Assembly (NCBI RefSeq): GCF_017309585.1
Contig: NZ_CP071321.1
Span: forward strand, 1,488,001 to 1,552,000
Source: Nitrogeniibacter aestuarii
GTDB taxonomy: Bacteria; Pseudomonadota; Gammaproteobacteria; Burkholderiales; Rhodocyclaceae
DNA length: 64,000 nucleotides
Direction of reading: 5' to 3'
A program made the translations under genes and the position numbers. Positions 18,254-26,861 of the stretch are shown one piece after another. The notes below the pieces were generated by a model that made no database searches, was not told where the DNA came from, and saw only the letters and a list, made by a program, of their open reading frames with translations. Each line of letters opens with the position of its first letter. Position 1 is the first letter of the stretch.

Positions 18254-19009
18254 TCACACGATGAAGCTCTGCACGAGCGAGCCGATGAGCAGGGTCCAGC
18301 CATCGACAAGCACGAAGAGCATGACCTTGAACGGAAGGGAAACGATCACCGGCGACATCATCATCATCCCCATGGACATCAGCACCGAGGCGACCACCAT
18401 GTCGATGATCAGGAAGGGGATGAACACGATGAAACCGATCTGGAAGGCGGTCTTGAGTTCCGAGGTCACGAAGGCCGGCAGGATGACCTTCATGGGCAGA
18501 TCGGTGGGCTTCTCCACCGCCTCGACGGCCGCCAGTTCGGCAAACAGGTTCAGATCCGGCTCGCGGATCTGCTTGAGCATGAAGTCCTTCACCGGCGCGG
18601 CGGCGCGGTTGGCCGCTTCGTCCAGACCGATGGTGTCGGCAGACAAGGGCAGATAGGCCTCGTTGTATACCCGCTCGATCACGGGCGACATGATGAAGAA
18701 GGTCAGGAACAGCGCCATGCCGATCAGGATCTGGTTGGGCGGCGAGGTCTGGGTGCCCAGGGCGTGGCGCAGCAGCGAGAACACGATGATCAGCCGGGTG
18801 AAGCTGGTCATCATCAGCAACACCGCCGGCAGGAAGGTGAGAGATGTGAGCAGCACCAGGGTCTGGATGCTGAGACTGTAGGTCGTGCCCCCATCGGCCG
18901 CGGGGGTGCCGGTGATGGCCGGCACGGCCTGGGCGAAGGCCAGGTGCGGCAAGAGCAACACCAGCGCGGCCAGCAGGCCGGGAGCGCGTCGGCGAATCCA
19001 CTCAGCCAT
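18254..19009 (-). CDS. fliP: Flagellar export apparatus protein FliP
   Basis: A 251-residue protein with a cleavable signal peptide (ending near AFA-QA) and four membrane helices, the pore-forming subunit of the flagellar export gate. Conserved blocks are FTRLIIVFSLLRHALGTQ, NQILIGMALFLTFFIM, PAFVTSELKTAFQIGF and the methionine-rich SVLMSMGMMMMSP loop that closes the pore. The ATG overlaps the fliO stop by eight bases. Confidence 0.96.
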   Translation of the reverse strand: MAEWIRRRAPGLLAALVLLLPHLAFAQAVPAITGTPAADGGTTYSLSIQTLVLLTSLTFLPAVLLMMTSFTRLIIVFSLLRHALGTQTSPPNQILIGMALFLTFFIMSPVIERVYNEAYLPLSADTIGLDEAANRAAAPVKDFMLKQIREPDLNLFAELAAVEAVEKPTDLPMKVILPAFVTSELKTAFQIGFIVFIPFLIIDMVVASVLMSMGMMMMSPVIVSLPFKVMLFVLVDGWTLLIGSLVQSFIV

Positions 19010-19469
19010 GCTTGTTCGCCTCCAGCATCTGCTTGAGGCGCTGGGCAAAGCCGCCGGGTTCGTGGCGATCTGACGTGGGCTCAGTCAGTTTGAGTTCATC
19101 GGGCGAGAGGGTGTCGAGCGTATTGATCTGACCGGGCGCCACGCCCAGCACCAGCACTTTCTGACCGACTTCGACCAGCACCACGCGCTCGCGCGGGCCC
19201 ACCGGGGCGGCCCCCAGTACCTTGAGACCACGCGCGCGGCCGCGTGGCGCGCCGAGGCGTTTGAGCAACCACAGGCAGCCCACCAGCACCACGATGACCA
19301 CCGCGAGCCCGAAGAACATCTGCCCGACAGAGCCGGCGAGATCGGAGCCGCCGGCCAGGCTTGAGGGCGGTAGCGTTTTTTCAGCCGGCGCCGCGGCATC
19401 GGCCAGGGCGGGCAAGGGGAGAAACAACAGCAGGCTGCGAAACAGCATCAACGGCCTCGGGGCTTTCAT
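19002..19469 (-). CDS. fliO: Flagellar biosynthesis protein FliO
   Basis: A 155-residue protein with an N-terminal hydrophobic segment (signal-like), a second membrane helix at about 52-75 and a cytoplasmic domain (LKVLGAAPVGPRERVVLVEV) typical of FliO/FliZ, the assembly chaperone of FliP. The start at 19469 was preferred to the longer frame beginning at 19526. Upstream flagellar genes are not present; the neighbour is the DoxX gene. Confidence 0.9.
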   Translation of the reverse strand: MKAPRPLMLFRSLLLFLPLPALADAAAPAEKTLPPSSLAGGSDLAGSVGQMFFGLAVVIVVLVGCLWLLKRLGAPRGRARGLKVLGAAPVGPRERVVLVEVGQKVLVLGVAPGQINTLDTLSPDELKLTEPTSDRHEPGGFAQRLKQMLEANKHG

Positions 19470-19597
19470 GACGTGTTCGCAGATTAGCCCCCGGTCTGGC
19501 AAACCGAGGGCCGGATAAAGCGGCAAAAATTGCCGCTATTCCATGGGCCGAAGCCTCGGGGACGGCGCCTTTCGGGGTCGAAGGGCGCCAATACCAT

Positions 19598-20059
19598 TTA
19601 CGGTGTGCGACGGCTCAGCCAGTGGTCCACCGAGGCGCGTCCCGGGCCGAAGGCCACCAGGGCCAGCAGCAGTGCCCCCCAGTAGAAATGGTCATTGACG
19701 GCCGCCGGGCAGGAAAACTCGAACAGGGCCGGATAGCTCAGCACCGCCATGGCATTGACCAGGAACAGGCCGAGGGCGGCCGGCCGTGAAAACAGCCCCA
19801 CAAAGAGCAGCGCGGGCAGCACCAGTTCGCCGAAGGTGCCGGCCCAGGCGGCCAGTTCGGGCGGCAGCACGGGCACGCTGTATTCCTCGGCAAAGAGGAA
19901 GAGCGTGGAATCCCAGTCCTGAATCTTGGTCAGGCCGGCCTTGAAGAACTGCCAGCCCACATACAGGCGGATGGCCAGCAGCAGTGCGGCACCGCCCCAG
20001 TCGGCAATCAGCTGATCGAAGCGGGTGGTGGATTGGTGGAGTCGGAGCAGGGCGTTCAT
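19598..20059 (-). CDS. DoxX-family membrane protein of the bufferin operon
   Basis: A 153-residue DoxX protein with four membrane helices; RLYVGWQFFKAGLTKIQDWD is the signature start. DoxX proteins regularly close operons of the DUF2282-DUF692-DUF2063 type, sometimes called gigABCD, where their role is undefined, possibly membrane anchoring or redox. It follows bufC by 12 bases, so it is the last gene of the operon starting at 22053. Confidence 0.9.
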   Translation of the reverse strand: MNALLRLHQSTTRFDQLIADWGGAALLLAIRLYVGWQFFKAGLTKIQDWDSTLFLFAEEYSVPVLPPELAAWAGTFGELVLPALLFVGLFSRPAALGLFLVNAMAVLSYPALFEFSCPAAVNDHFYWGALLLALVAFGPGRASVDHWLSRRTP

Positions 20060-20071
20060 GGCAATGTTCCT

Positions 20072-20839
20072 TCAGATGGCGGTGTCGGGTCGGGCGATGA
20101 GCCCGTTCTTGAGCCACATGGGCAGCGCCGTGGCAGGGTCGAATGCGGGGTCGAGATCAAAGGCCAGTTGCAGCGCGCCACCGAAGGTGTCACCGGCGTC
20201 CATGGCTTCGAGCGCCGCGAATTCGCCGAGTGACAGGCTCACCGGCTGGGGCTGCCATGCCGGGCGTGCGACCACCAGGCGACAGGGCACGGCAAGTGCG
20301 CTGGGCCAGTCCGGACCACCGGGTTGATGCGCCCGCCAGAGCGCGTTGATGGCCCATTCGGAGGTCACCAGCCGGGCGCTCGGGACGAGGCTGAACACGG
20401 TGCTCTCGAGTTGTTCCAGCGGCAATGCAGAGAGCGTGGGGCCATCCAGCGCGGGGGTGTTGGCCGCGCTGTGCGCTGCGTGAATGGCCCATTCCAGTCG
20501 CGCCATGTCGGGCATGTACGGGTAGGGCGCGACCGGCTCGAAGGTCTCGAGAAAGTCCGGCAACTGCGCGCCGAAGTCATTGAGATCGCCTGTTTGCGGC
20601 GGCACTGCGCGGCCGTATTCTCGCGCCAGGGCACGAAAGAACTCCGCGCCCACCATCTGCTGTATCACCGGATAGGCGATGGCCAGCGCGCGGTCCCAAT
20701 GGGCGGTGAGGTTGCCGCGATACAGCGCAAAACGCCGGGCCGCAAGCTCGGCGTCGCCTTTGAATGCATGGGCCGGTCGCTGATTGCCCACCAGCAGGGC
20801 ATCGGCGAAATCGCGCTGGAGGGTGGCCAGTTCAGACAT
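20072..20839 (-). CDS. bufC: DUF2063 partner protein of the MNIO enzyme (BufC-type)
   Basis: A 255-residue protein. The N-terminal half (LATLQRDFADALL, ARRFALYRGNLTAHWDRALA) is the DUF2063 putative DNA-binding-like domain, which in this family serves as the recognition partner that delivers a precursor peptide to the MNIO (DUF692) enzyme. The C-terminal half is the usual helical extension. Its ATG overlaps the end of bufB by eight bases, indicating coupled translation and a stoichiometric complex. Confidence 0.9.
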   Translation of the reverse strand: MSELATLQRDFADALLVGNQRPAHAFKGDAELAARRFALYRGNLTAHWDRALAIAYPVIQQMVGAEFFRALAREYGRAVPPQTGDLNDFGAQLPDFLETFEPVAPYPYMPDMARLEWAIHAAHSAANTPALDGPTLSALPLEQLESTVFSLVPSARLVTSEWAINALWRAHQPGGPDWPSALAVPCRLVVARPAWQPQPVSLSLGEFAALEAMDAGDTFGGALQLAFDLDPAFDPATALPMWLKNGLIARPDTAI

Positions 20840-21692
20840 GGGCGAGCTCCTGATGCTGATTGACGTGATGGGAGTAATCGCACACGACGCGGGCACGGGC
20901 TGCTTCTGCAAGCAGCACGTCAAGCGCGGGAATGTCGGTATCCCATTCGATCAGGGTCGGCACGTTGCCAAAGCGCTCGATGCAGCGGCCATAGAGTGCC
21001 CAGACTGCGGCCGAAACCGGCGCCCCGTGGTGGTCGATGAGACCGTCGTCCGTCACCAGATGACCGGCCAGGTGAATTTCATCCACCACGTCGATGGGCA
21101 ACTGTGCGATCGCGGTGCGTGCATCTTCGGCGTGGTTGCGCTCATTCACGTAAAGGTTGTTCACGTCGAGCAGCACGCCGCAGCCGGTGCGCCGGGTGAC
21201 GGCAGCGAGAAATTCTGTCTCGCTCATGGCGTCGGCCTGATAGCGCACGTGGCTCGACACGTTTTCGAGCAGAACATGGCCAAGGCGGGCCTGCATGCGC
21301 TCGACCCGTTCGCACACCAGATCGAGCGCTTCGAGCGTCAGCGGCAGCGGCAGCAGGTCGTTGAGGTGCCGGCCCGGGACAGCGGCCCAGCACAGGTGTT
21401 CGGAGATCAGCGCAGGGCGGACACGCTCGACCAGACGGGCCAGCCTGTCCAGGTGCGCGTCGAAATGCGCGTCGCTGGCCGATCCCAGCCCCAGGCCCAC
21501 GCCGTGGACGCTGATTGGATAGTCGGCACGCAGTTGCTCCAGCACGTGCTGCTCCCAGCCGCCATCGCCAAAGAAGTTTTCTGCATGGATTTCCAGCCAG
21601 TCGACGCGGGGCCGGCGCTCAAGAAAGTCGCGGTAGTGCGGCGCGCGCAGGCCGATGCCGATGCCGTTCAGTGGGCGAACCTTGGAGTGCAT
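20832..21692 (-). CDS. bufB: Multinuclear non-heme iron oxidative enzyme (DUF692, BufB-type)
   Basis: A 286-residue TIM-barrel enzyme of the MNIO/DUF692 family, which uses an iron cluster to modify cysteines in ribosomally made peptides. Family residues visible include GIGLRAPHY near the start, WLEIHAENFF, HGVGLGLGS, ISEHLCW, LLENVSSH, LLDVNNLYVN and DEIHLAGH, supplying the His, Asp and Glu metal ligands. The start at 21692 gives the normal length. The substrate is expected to be the DUF2282 peptide encoded just upstream. In bufferin systems the product binds copper. Confidence 0.94.
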   Translation of the reverse strand: MHSKVRPLNGIGIGLRAPHYRDFLERRPRVDWLEIHAENFFGDGGWEQHVLEQLRADYPISVHGVGLGLGSASDAHFDAHLDRLARLVERVRPALISEHLCWAAVPGRHLNDLLPLPLTLEALDLVCERVERMQARLGHVLLENVSSHVRYQADAMSETEFLAAVTRRTGCGVLLDVNNLYVNERNHAEDARTAIAQLPIDVVDEIHLAGHLVTDDGLIDHHGAPVSAAVWALYGRCIERFGNVPTLIEWDTDIPALDVLLAEAARARVVCDYSHHVNQHQELAHV

Positions 21693-21792
21693 GGTCGTGT
21701 CCGGGTAGGGAGTCAGGGCAGGGGGATGAGGTGCGCGGGCAGCAGGAGGAGACAACAGACCGGTGGGAGGTCGGCTGCCCGCGCGGGGAAAC

Positions 21793-22053
21793 TTACTTGC
21801 CGCCGCCCTTCAGCGAGCCGCCCATGTCGGTGCAGGTGCCCTTGGCGACGTACTTCCACTCGTTCGGGTCGTTATCGACCTTGGCCTGGCCCGCGCAGGA
21901 GTGGGTGCCGGTGGTCGAGGCGCAATCGTTGGCGCCGGCCTTGGCGATGCCGTAGCACTTTTCCTTGGATGCGTCGGCTGCATGGGCGATGTTCATGCCG
22001 GTGGCGGCAAGACCTGCGATGGCGGCGGAGAGAAGAAACTGGCGCTTGTTCAT
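21793..22053 (-). CDS. bufA1: DUF2282 bufferin precursor peptide (BufA1-type)
   Basis: An 86-residue secreted peptide: N-terminal signal sequence (residues 1-25, ending AHA) followed by a core with four cysteines at 33, 44, 53 and 74 in the pattern EKCYGIAKAGANDC...SC...GTC. This is the DUF2282 signature. In bufferins, some of the cysteines are oxidatively converted by the MNIO enzyme and the exported peptide sequesters copper in the periplasm. The gene leads the operon bufA-bufB-bufC-doxX. GGAG lies eight bases before the ATG. Confidence 0.93.
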   Translation of the reverse strand: MNKRQFLLSAAIAGLAATGMNIAHAADASKEKCYGIAKAGANDCASTTGTHSCAGQAKVDNDPNEWKYVAKGTCTDMGGSLKGGGK

Positions 22054-22204
22054 GGTGAGGCTCCTGAGATGTTCGAGTCGATGTACTGCATGAAAAAGAG
22101 GGGCTCGGGCAACCGGGGCGACGCATTCTTTCGTCATGTGCGTCGCATTCCGTCTGCTTGCTCGATGAGACCAAGCACGCCTCGCGGAACTTACACTTCA
22201 GGCA
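22054..22204 (-). promoter_or_regulatory. Upstream region of the bufferin operon
   Basis: About 150 bases between the bufA start and the DUF1415 terminator. On the minus strand a TGTAAGTTCC element (about 22196-22187) resembles -35 boxes of ECF sigma promoters seen before such operons. Two copies of GAATGCG, 19 bases apart, lie closer to the gene (about 22150-22120). Which of these matters is not decided by sequence. Confidence 0.3.
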
Positions 22205-22242
22205 CGAAAAAAATGCGAAGCGCCGGAAAAGCGCTTCGCATT
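22205..22242 (-). terminator. Rho-independent terminator after the DUF1415 gene
   Basis: A perfect 12-base stem AATGCGAAGCGC/GCGCTTCGCATT with a seven-base loop, followed on the minus strand by a run of seven T residues. It lies about 40 bases after the DUF1415 stop codon and insulates the bufferin promoter. Confidence 0.92.
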
Positions 22243-22278
22243 CAGCGGGTTGCAGGGGAAAAGAAACCCCTCGACGGA

Positions 22279-22842
22279 TCAGTCTTGCGAGTTGCCTTCT
22301 CGATTGAAGCAGGCCCGGAGCAGGGCACGCATGTGGTCGATGCCGAGTCGCTCGACCGTCTCGATGTTGCGCTCGGGAATGCCTTCCGGGTCCGGATAGT
22401 TGGCGATGGCTGCGCCGATGCTCGCCTCGCGGATGAGGTGCAGCATGGGGTAGGGCGAACGGTTGGTGGTGTTCTCGACATCGTCCGGCTCGGTGCCCTG
22501 GAACTGGTAGTCCGGGTGAAAGCTCGCCACCTGGATGTCGCCGCTCAGGCGCAGCTGCCGGATGAGAATGTCGACCAGATCGAGAAACTGGTTGTAGTCC
22601 TCGAAGTCGGTGAGCACGTCGGGGTGAACCAGCAGGCTGGTCTCGATCTCGGGGTGCTCCTGCAGGTGCCGCAGTTCCTGTTCGAGCGCCTGGATAAGGC
22701 CTTCCTCGTTGCTCACGCGCGTCACTGCAAAGCGGATGCGCTCCTTGACCAGCTCGCGCTTGGCAAAGGGGCACAGGTTCAGGTCGATGACCACCGTTTC
22801 CACCCAGGCGCGGGTGGCGGCGATGATGTCCGTATCGTTCAA
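22279..22842 (-). CDS. DUF1415 family protein
   Basis: A 187-residue cytoplasmic protein with the DUF1415 hallmarks: TRAWVETVVIDLNLCPFAKR at the N-terminus (one conserved Cys), a central DYNQFLDLVDILI and the HPDYQFQGTEPDDVENTTNR block. Function unknown across the family. It lies 16 bases after an MscS channel gene on the same strand and ends in a strong terminator, so the two are probably cotranscribed. Confidence 0.88.
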   Translation of the reverse strand: MNDTDIIAATRAWVETVVIDLNLCPFAKRELVKERIRFAVTRVSNEEGLIQALEQELRHLQEHPEIETSLLVHPDVLTDFEDYNQFLDLVDILIRQLRLSGDIQVASFHPDYQFQGTEPDDVENTTNRSPYPMLHLIREASIGAAIANYPDPEGIPERNIETVERLGIDHMRALLRACFNREGNSQD

Positions 22843-22858
22843 GGTGTATTCCGTGGTG

Positions 22859-24187
22859 TCATTCGGCGTCAGGCAGCGGATTCGGCGTCGGCGCCGAGCG
22901 GATATACACGTCGCGCTGCGGGTAGGGGATGGTGATGCCGGCGGCCTTGAAGGCGCGCCAGATTGCCAGGTTGATGTCGGTGCGCACGTTGCCGATGCCG
23001 TTCTCCGGGTCGGAGATCCACACCCGCAGCTCCAGCTCGATACCGTTGTCGCCGAAGTTGATCAGCCGCGCGGTCGGGGCCGGATCGTCGATGACACGCG
23101 ACGAGGCGCGCGCGGCCTCCACCATGAGTGCCATGGCCTGCTCGGGGTCGTCGTCGTAGCTTATCGACACCGGCAATCGCACACGGGTGTTCTTGTCGGT
23201 GTAGCTCCAGTTGATCACCTCGGAGGTGATCAGGTTCTCGTTCGGGATGAGGCGCTCGACCCCGTCGCGGTCGCGCACGACCACGTAACGGGCGCGCAGC
23301 TCCTGCACCCAGCCGTACTTGGCGCCATCGGCACCCACCGAGATCACGTCGCCCGGCTTGATGGAGCGGTCCAGCACCAGGATGAAACCGCTGATGAAGT
23401 TGCTGGTGATCCGCTGCAGGCCAAAGCCGATGCCGACACCCAGGGCGCCGCCGAACACCGCAAAGGTGGTCAGGTCGATGCCCACCGCGTCGATGGCAAC
23501 CAGAAAGGCCACGGTGATCAGGAACACCCTGGCAAACTTCGCAAACGCCACCTGCAGCGACGGCGTCATGTTGGGCGAAGCGCGCATGCGCCGCTCGATC
23601 ACGCCCGACACCCAGAAGGCCAGCGTCAGCGTGAGCCCGATGAGCCCGACCAACTTGATGGTGGCCAGCAGCGAGATGCGTGTCTCGCCCACCGAAAACG
23701 CCATGGCATCGAGCGCCGCCTCAACCGCCGGCAGCCAGCCGAGCAGATGCAGTGCCACCATCGACCAGATGAGCGCCACGAACACGTTTTCCCACGCCTT
23801 GAGTGCCTTGGTGACGCGAAAGCCCTTGCGCAGCAGATAGACGCCGATGCGAATCGTGGCCAGCGAGGTCAGCAGCGGGACCGCCACGTTTAGGACCGGC
23901 GTGGGTTGCCCCTTCGACACCAGCGCGGCCCGGCCGATCAGCACGAAGGCAAGCATGATGATTGGCCACAGCAGGCGTTGCAGCGTGCGCAAGGCCAGGT
24001 GGTGGAAGGTGCCCTGGGTACTCGAGTCGGCGCGCGACGACAGGGCCCGTGCCGCCACGTGATGCACGATCAACGAGCCGATGGCGGCCAGTGCCAGTGC
24101 CACGAGTTCGTTCTGCACCTCGGCGCGCGCGAGCGCGGCACCGATCAACGGCAACTGGGCAAGCAGGTTATTGAGTGCGTCAGGCAT
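22859..24187 (-). CDS. MscS-family mechanosensitive channel
   Basis: A 442-residue inner-membrane channel with about six N-terminal helices before the conserved core. The pore-lining helix and following beta domain read FGGALGVGIGFGLQRITSNF, then LDRSIKPGDVISV, the classical MscS signature. A cytoplasmic cage domain of about 150 residues follows and ends in PYPQRDVYIR. It opens on membrane tension to release solutes after hypo-osmotic shock. Longer than E. coli MscS because of the extra N-terminal helices. Confidence 0.93.
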   Translation of the reverse strand: MPDALNNLLAQLPLIGAALARAEVQNELVALALAAIGSLIVHHVAARALSSRADSSTQGTFHHLALRTLQRLLWPIIMLAFVLIGRAALVSKGQPTPVLNVAVPLLTSLATIRIGVYLLRKGFRVTKALKAWENVFVALIWSMVALHLLGWLPAVEAALDAMAFSVGETRISLLATIKLVGLIGLTLTLAFWVSGVIERRMRASPNMTPSLQVAFAKFARVFLITVAFLVAIDAVGIDLTTFAVFGGALGVGIGFGLQRITSNFISGFILVLDRSIKPGDVISVGADGAKYGWVQELRARYVVVRDRDGVERLIPNENLITSEVINWSYTDKNTRVRLPVSISYDDDPEQAMALMVEAARASSRVIDDPAPTARLINFGDNGIELELRVWISDPENGIGNVRTDINLAIWRAFKAAGITIPYPQRDVYIRSAPTPNPLPDAE

Positions 24188-24229
24188 CGGTGTGTCGAAC
24201 GGGGGATCAGGCCGCCAGTGTACCGCGCT

Positions 24230-25036
24230 TCAGTCGCGGGGTTTCGCGTGCAAACGGTCCAGCCGCAGGCGCTCGCGCTCATCGAAGAGGCGGCGGCTGG
24301 CCGCCGTGACCGCTGCCAGCGTGCCAAAACCGGTGCCCACGGTGATCGTGAACATGATCAGGATCTGGTATTTGACCGCAATCGATGGCGGCGCCCCAGC
24401 CAGGATCTGACCCGTCATCATGCCCGGCAGGCTCACGATGCCGGCGGCCGCCATCGAGTTGATGATGGGGATCAGGCCCGCGCGCATGGCATCGCGGCGA
24501 ATGTCGCCCACGGCTTCCTGCCAGCGGGCGCCCAGCATCAGCCGGTTCTCGATGATGGCGCGCTGTCGCCACACGCCGTCGGTCAGCCGGTCCAGCCCGA
24601 GCGCCACGCCGGTCATGGTATTGCCCAGCATCATGCCCAGCAGCGGAATGGCGTACTGCGGCTCGTACCAGGGCGTGGGCTGAACAATGGCCAGCAAGGT
24701 GAGGATGGTCACGCTGAAGGCCGAGATGAACATCGAGAGCGTGCCAATGCCGAAACCCCAGCCGCCGGTCATGCGGTGCTTTTGCCGCGCACTCACCTCG
24801 CGCCCGGCCATGAGCAGCATCACCATCGCCATGAGCGCAATCCAGGGCAGGGCGGCTACAGCGAACAGCGCTTCGAGCACCACCCCGATCAGGCTGAGCT
24901 GGATCACCGTGCGCGCCGCCCCCACAAGCAGCGGCTTGCTCACCCCCAAGCGGGCGTACCAGGTGCAGATCGCCAGCGCCACCACCAGCGCGGCGCCCAG
25001 GCTCAACTGCCAGACAGAGAGATCGATGACGTTCAT
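24230..25036 (-). CDS. fetB: FetB-type ABC exporter permease
   Basis: A 268-residue membrane protein with about seven helices of the FetB/YbbM family. Diagnostic stretches are ARTVIQLSLIGVVLEALF, PLLGMMLGNTMTGVALGLDR and SLPGMMTGQILAG. With its ATPase, encoded immediately upstream and overlapping by four bases (ATGA), it forms a transporter linked in E. coli to iron export and peroxide resistance. That function is known for the family, not shown here. Confidence 0.9.
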   Translation of the reverse strand: MNVIDLSVWQLSLGAALVVALAICTWYARLGVSKPLLVGAARTVIQLSLIGVVLEALFAVAALPWIALMAMVMLLMAGREVSARQKHRMTGGWGFGIGTLSMFISAFSVTILTLLAIVQPTPWYEPQYAIPLLGMMLGNTMTGVALGLDRLTDGVWRQRAIIENRLMLGARWQEAVGDIRRDAMRAGLIPIINSMAAAGIVSLPGMMTGQILAGAPPSIAVKYQILIMFTITVGTGFGTLAAVTAASRRLFDERERLRLDRLHAKPRD

Positions 25037-25677
25037 TCGACCGCCTCAAGCCGATGGTTGCGGATCTTCAGGTGCCGCGTGGCGACCCGCTTGATCTGTG
25101 CCGGGTCGTGACTCACCCACACCGCCGGGCAGCCGCCCTGGCGAATCCTGTCGAGCAACCACTGCTCGACGCGCGCCGTGGTCTCGGCGTCCAGATTGGC
25201 CGTCGGCTCATCGAGCAGCAGGGCCCGGGGCTGGTGGGCCAGGGCCCGCAGCAAGGCCAGGCGCTGTCGCTCGCCGGAAGAAAGCCGGCTCACCTCCCAC
25301 TGCGCCACATCCGCCGAAAAACCCAGCGCCGCCCAGTCCACCGGCTGACCGGCCGGGAAATGCTCCCCCACCGTATCCGCCCACCACTGGCTATCCGCCG
25401 GCACCAGCATCACCTGCTGCCGCCAGTGATGGCCGGGCATGGCCGCTTGCGCCGTATCGCCCAGCCGAATCTCGCCCCGATGAGCGTCCAGATCGGCAAT
25501 CGCACGCATCAACCGGCTCTTGCCCGAACCCGACGCGCCGGACAGGGCGAGCACCTCGCCCGGGGCAACAGAGAACGTGATTCCGCTCATCTCGCCCACG
25601 GTGACATCGGCGAGATGCAAGGTGACGGAAGCGTCGGACCGGAGGATTTGAGGATTCGAATCTGGCATACCCGCCAT
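25033..25677 (-). CDS. fetA: FetA-type ABC exporter ATPase
   Basis: A 214-residue nucleotide-binding subunit: Walker A GASGSGKS, Q-loop region near VMLVPADSQWW, signature LSSGERQRLALLRAL, Walker B ALLLDEPTANLD and switch histidine in WVSHDP. It pairs with the overlapping fetB permease. It may start at the ATG at 25677 or three codons later. This is the last gene before the cassette array, and the sequence composition changes sharply just beyond it. Confidence 0.9.
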   Translation of the reverse strand: MAGMPDSNPQILRSDASVTLHLADVTVGEMSGITFSVAPGEVLALSGASGSGKSRLMRAIADLDAHRGEIRLGDTAQAAMPGHHWRQQVMLVPADSQWWADTVGEHFPAGQPVDWAALGFSADVAQWEVSRLSSGERQRLALLRALAHQPRALLLDEPTANLDAETTARVEQWLLDRIRQGGCPAVWVSHDPAQIKRVATRHLKIRNHRLEAVE

Positions 25678-25799
25678 GATACGGGGCGGAGGCGTCAGTG
25701 CTGTCGCACCTTAGGCCCCTTTAGGTGCGCGGGCAGTCGAACCATAGGCCGAAAGTGCTTACGATTCCCCGGGGCCGTCCAAGCGAGCAGGAAAACCGT

Positions 25800-26693
25800 C
25801 TAGGAAACACGGGTCGATTCATCTGGGGATTTTTCTCTGGCCAGCATTTGAAAGAACTGGCGAATTGACTGGTTGACCTCCCGAACTGTTTGAAGGCGGC
25901 ACTTTGCTACGTTGGAGGACCAACGCTTCAGCAGCTCAATTCGGACGTTGAAGATCAGCATTGCGACAAGACGAGCGTAGAACTCGACATGCCGCTTCGT
26001 TATGGAATATCGCAGCCTTATCAACACCGTTTGATATGTGCTGTAAACGGCCATGAACGCAATGAACGGTGTGTACAGGGCCGAAAGGATTACTGGCAAG
26101 ACAAAGTCCGATGCCGCTTGGCGATTTGCTACTTGTTCAAAGTCCTTGACGAGCAGATACATTACCGAGCCAAGGATGGCAGCTCCGACAATGGCCAAAA
26201 CGGCGTTTAGAAATCTCTGCACCGATTCATACTTGGGCTTAGTCTCAGCAAAAGCCAGCAAGGCAGACAACAACACAATCAGCGGCAGCAAGACGAGTTC
26301 AACAGCAATATGAAAGGTATACGCCCCAACTAGATATTCGATAACAACTACAAGTTTGAAGCTGTCTGCCACTAAGCCCTTGAGCTTGTGGGGCGACTCC
26401 GAGAACTTGTTGACTTGGACAAGCGAAAAGACTGCCACCGAGAAAAACCATATCAAACTTCCTTTGAGCAGACTGAAATCCCATAGGCCCAAACGCGCCA
26501 GCCCATAAATCATTGTGACCACGTACATGGTCATCAGCGTGATTGCGGAGACAAGGTGCCGTGAGCCGAGCGCTCGAAGCACCCTCTGCAAAGGCTCTTT
26601 CAACTTCCGCCATCGCGGAGGCCGAGTGATGTAACCGATCGCGATGAACGCCCAGATCAGGATTGCCCATTCGCGGCTGTTCAGAATGTCCAC
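25800..26693 (-). CDS. Cassette 4: integral membrane protein of unknown function
   Basis: A 297-residue protein with about six membrane helices (around 10-22, 48-68, 78-98, 115-145, 165-190, 205-230) and a basic C-terminus rich in Arg and Lys. No family recognised. It starts with GTG about 20 bases after a cassette boundary reading GTTAAAT on the minus strand. Codon usage is AT-richer than in the flanking chromosome. No attC-like site follows the stop codon, so this looks like the truncated distal end of the cassette array. Confidence 0.7.
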   Translation of the reverse strand: MDILNSREWAILIWAFIAIGYITRPPRWRKLKEPLQRVLRALGSRHLVSAITLMTMYVVTMIYGLARLGLWDFSLLKGSLIWFFSVAVFSLVQVNKFSESPHKLKGLVADSFKLVVVIEYLVGAYTFHIAVELVLLPLIVLLSALLAFAETKPKYESVQRFLNAVLAIVGAAILGSVMYLLVKDFEQVANRQAASDFVLPVILSALYTPFIAFMAVYSTYQTVLIRLRYSITKRHVEFYARLVAMLIFNVRIELLKRWSSNVAKCRLQTVREVNQSIRQFFQMLAREKSPDESTRVS

Positions 26694-26709
26694 GTTGGTT
26701 CAGGGAGGC

Positions 26710-26861
26710 ATTTAACGTTGGAGTTGTGGGGCCGGGAAAAATGCGCAGCATTTTGGACGGTCCCACACGAACGAATTCTTGGGCCGGTGATTACGCAACA
26801 TGCTGGAATTGCCAGCGGGGCCGAACCCGGAAAATGAGTATTGAGGGTTCATTGTTGGAGC
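26710..26861 (-). repeat. attC-like site 3
   Basis: On the minus strand the site runs from GCTCCAAC (R'', just before the stop of cassette 3) to the GTTAAAT boundary of cassette 4. Between them lies a strong imperfect hairpin at about 26724-26767 with GTGGG/CCCAC, CCG/CGG and AAAATGC/GCATTTT pairing. At about 150 bases it is at the long end for attC, and the pairing of outer boxes is imperfect. Confidence 0.55.

Noticed and set aside
20784..24000. Several plus-strand frames of 390-424 residues opposite bufB, DUF1415 and MscS
   Set aside because: All are antisense to well-identified genes and show no family features.
25678..25799. attC after cassette 4
   Set aside because: Small inverted repeats occur (CACCTTAGG...), but no box sequences and no pairing of the expected kind.
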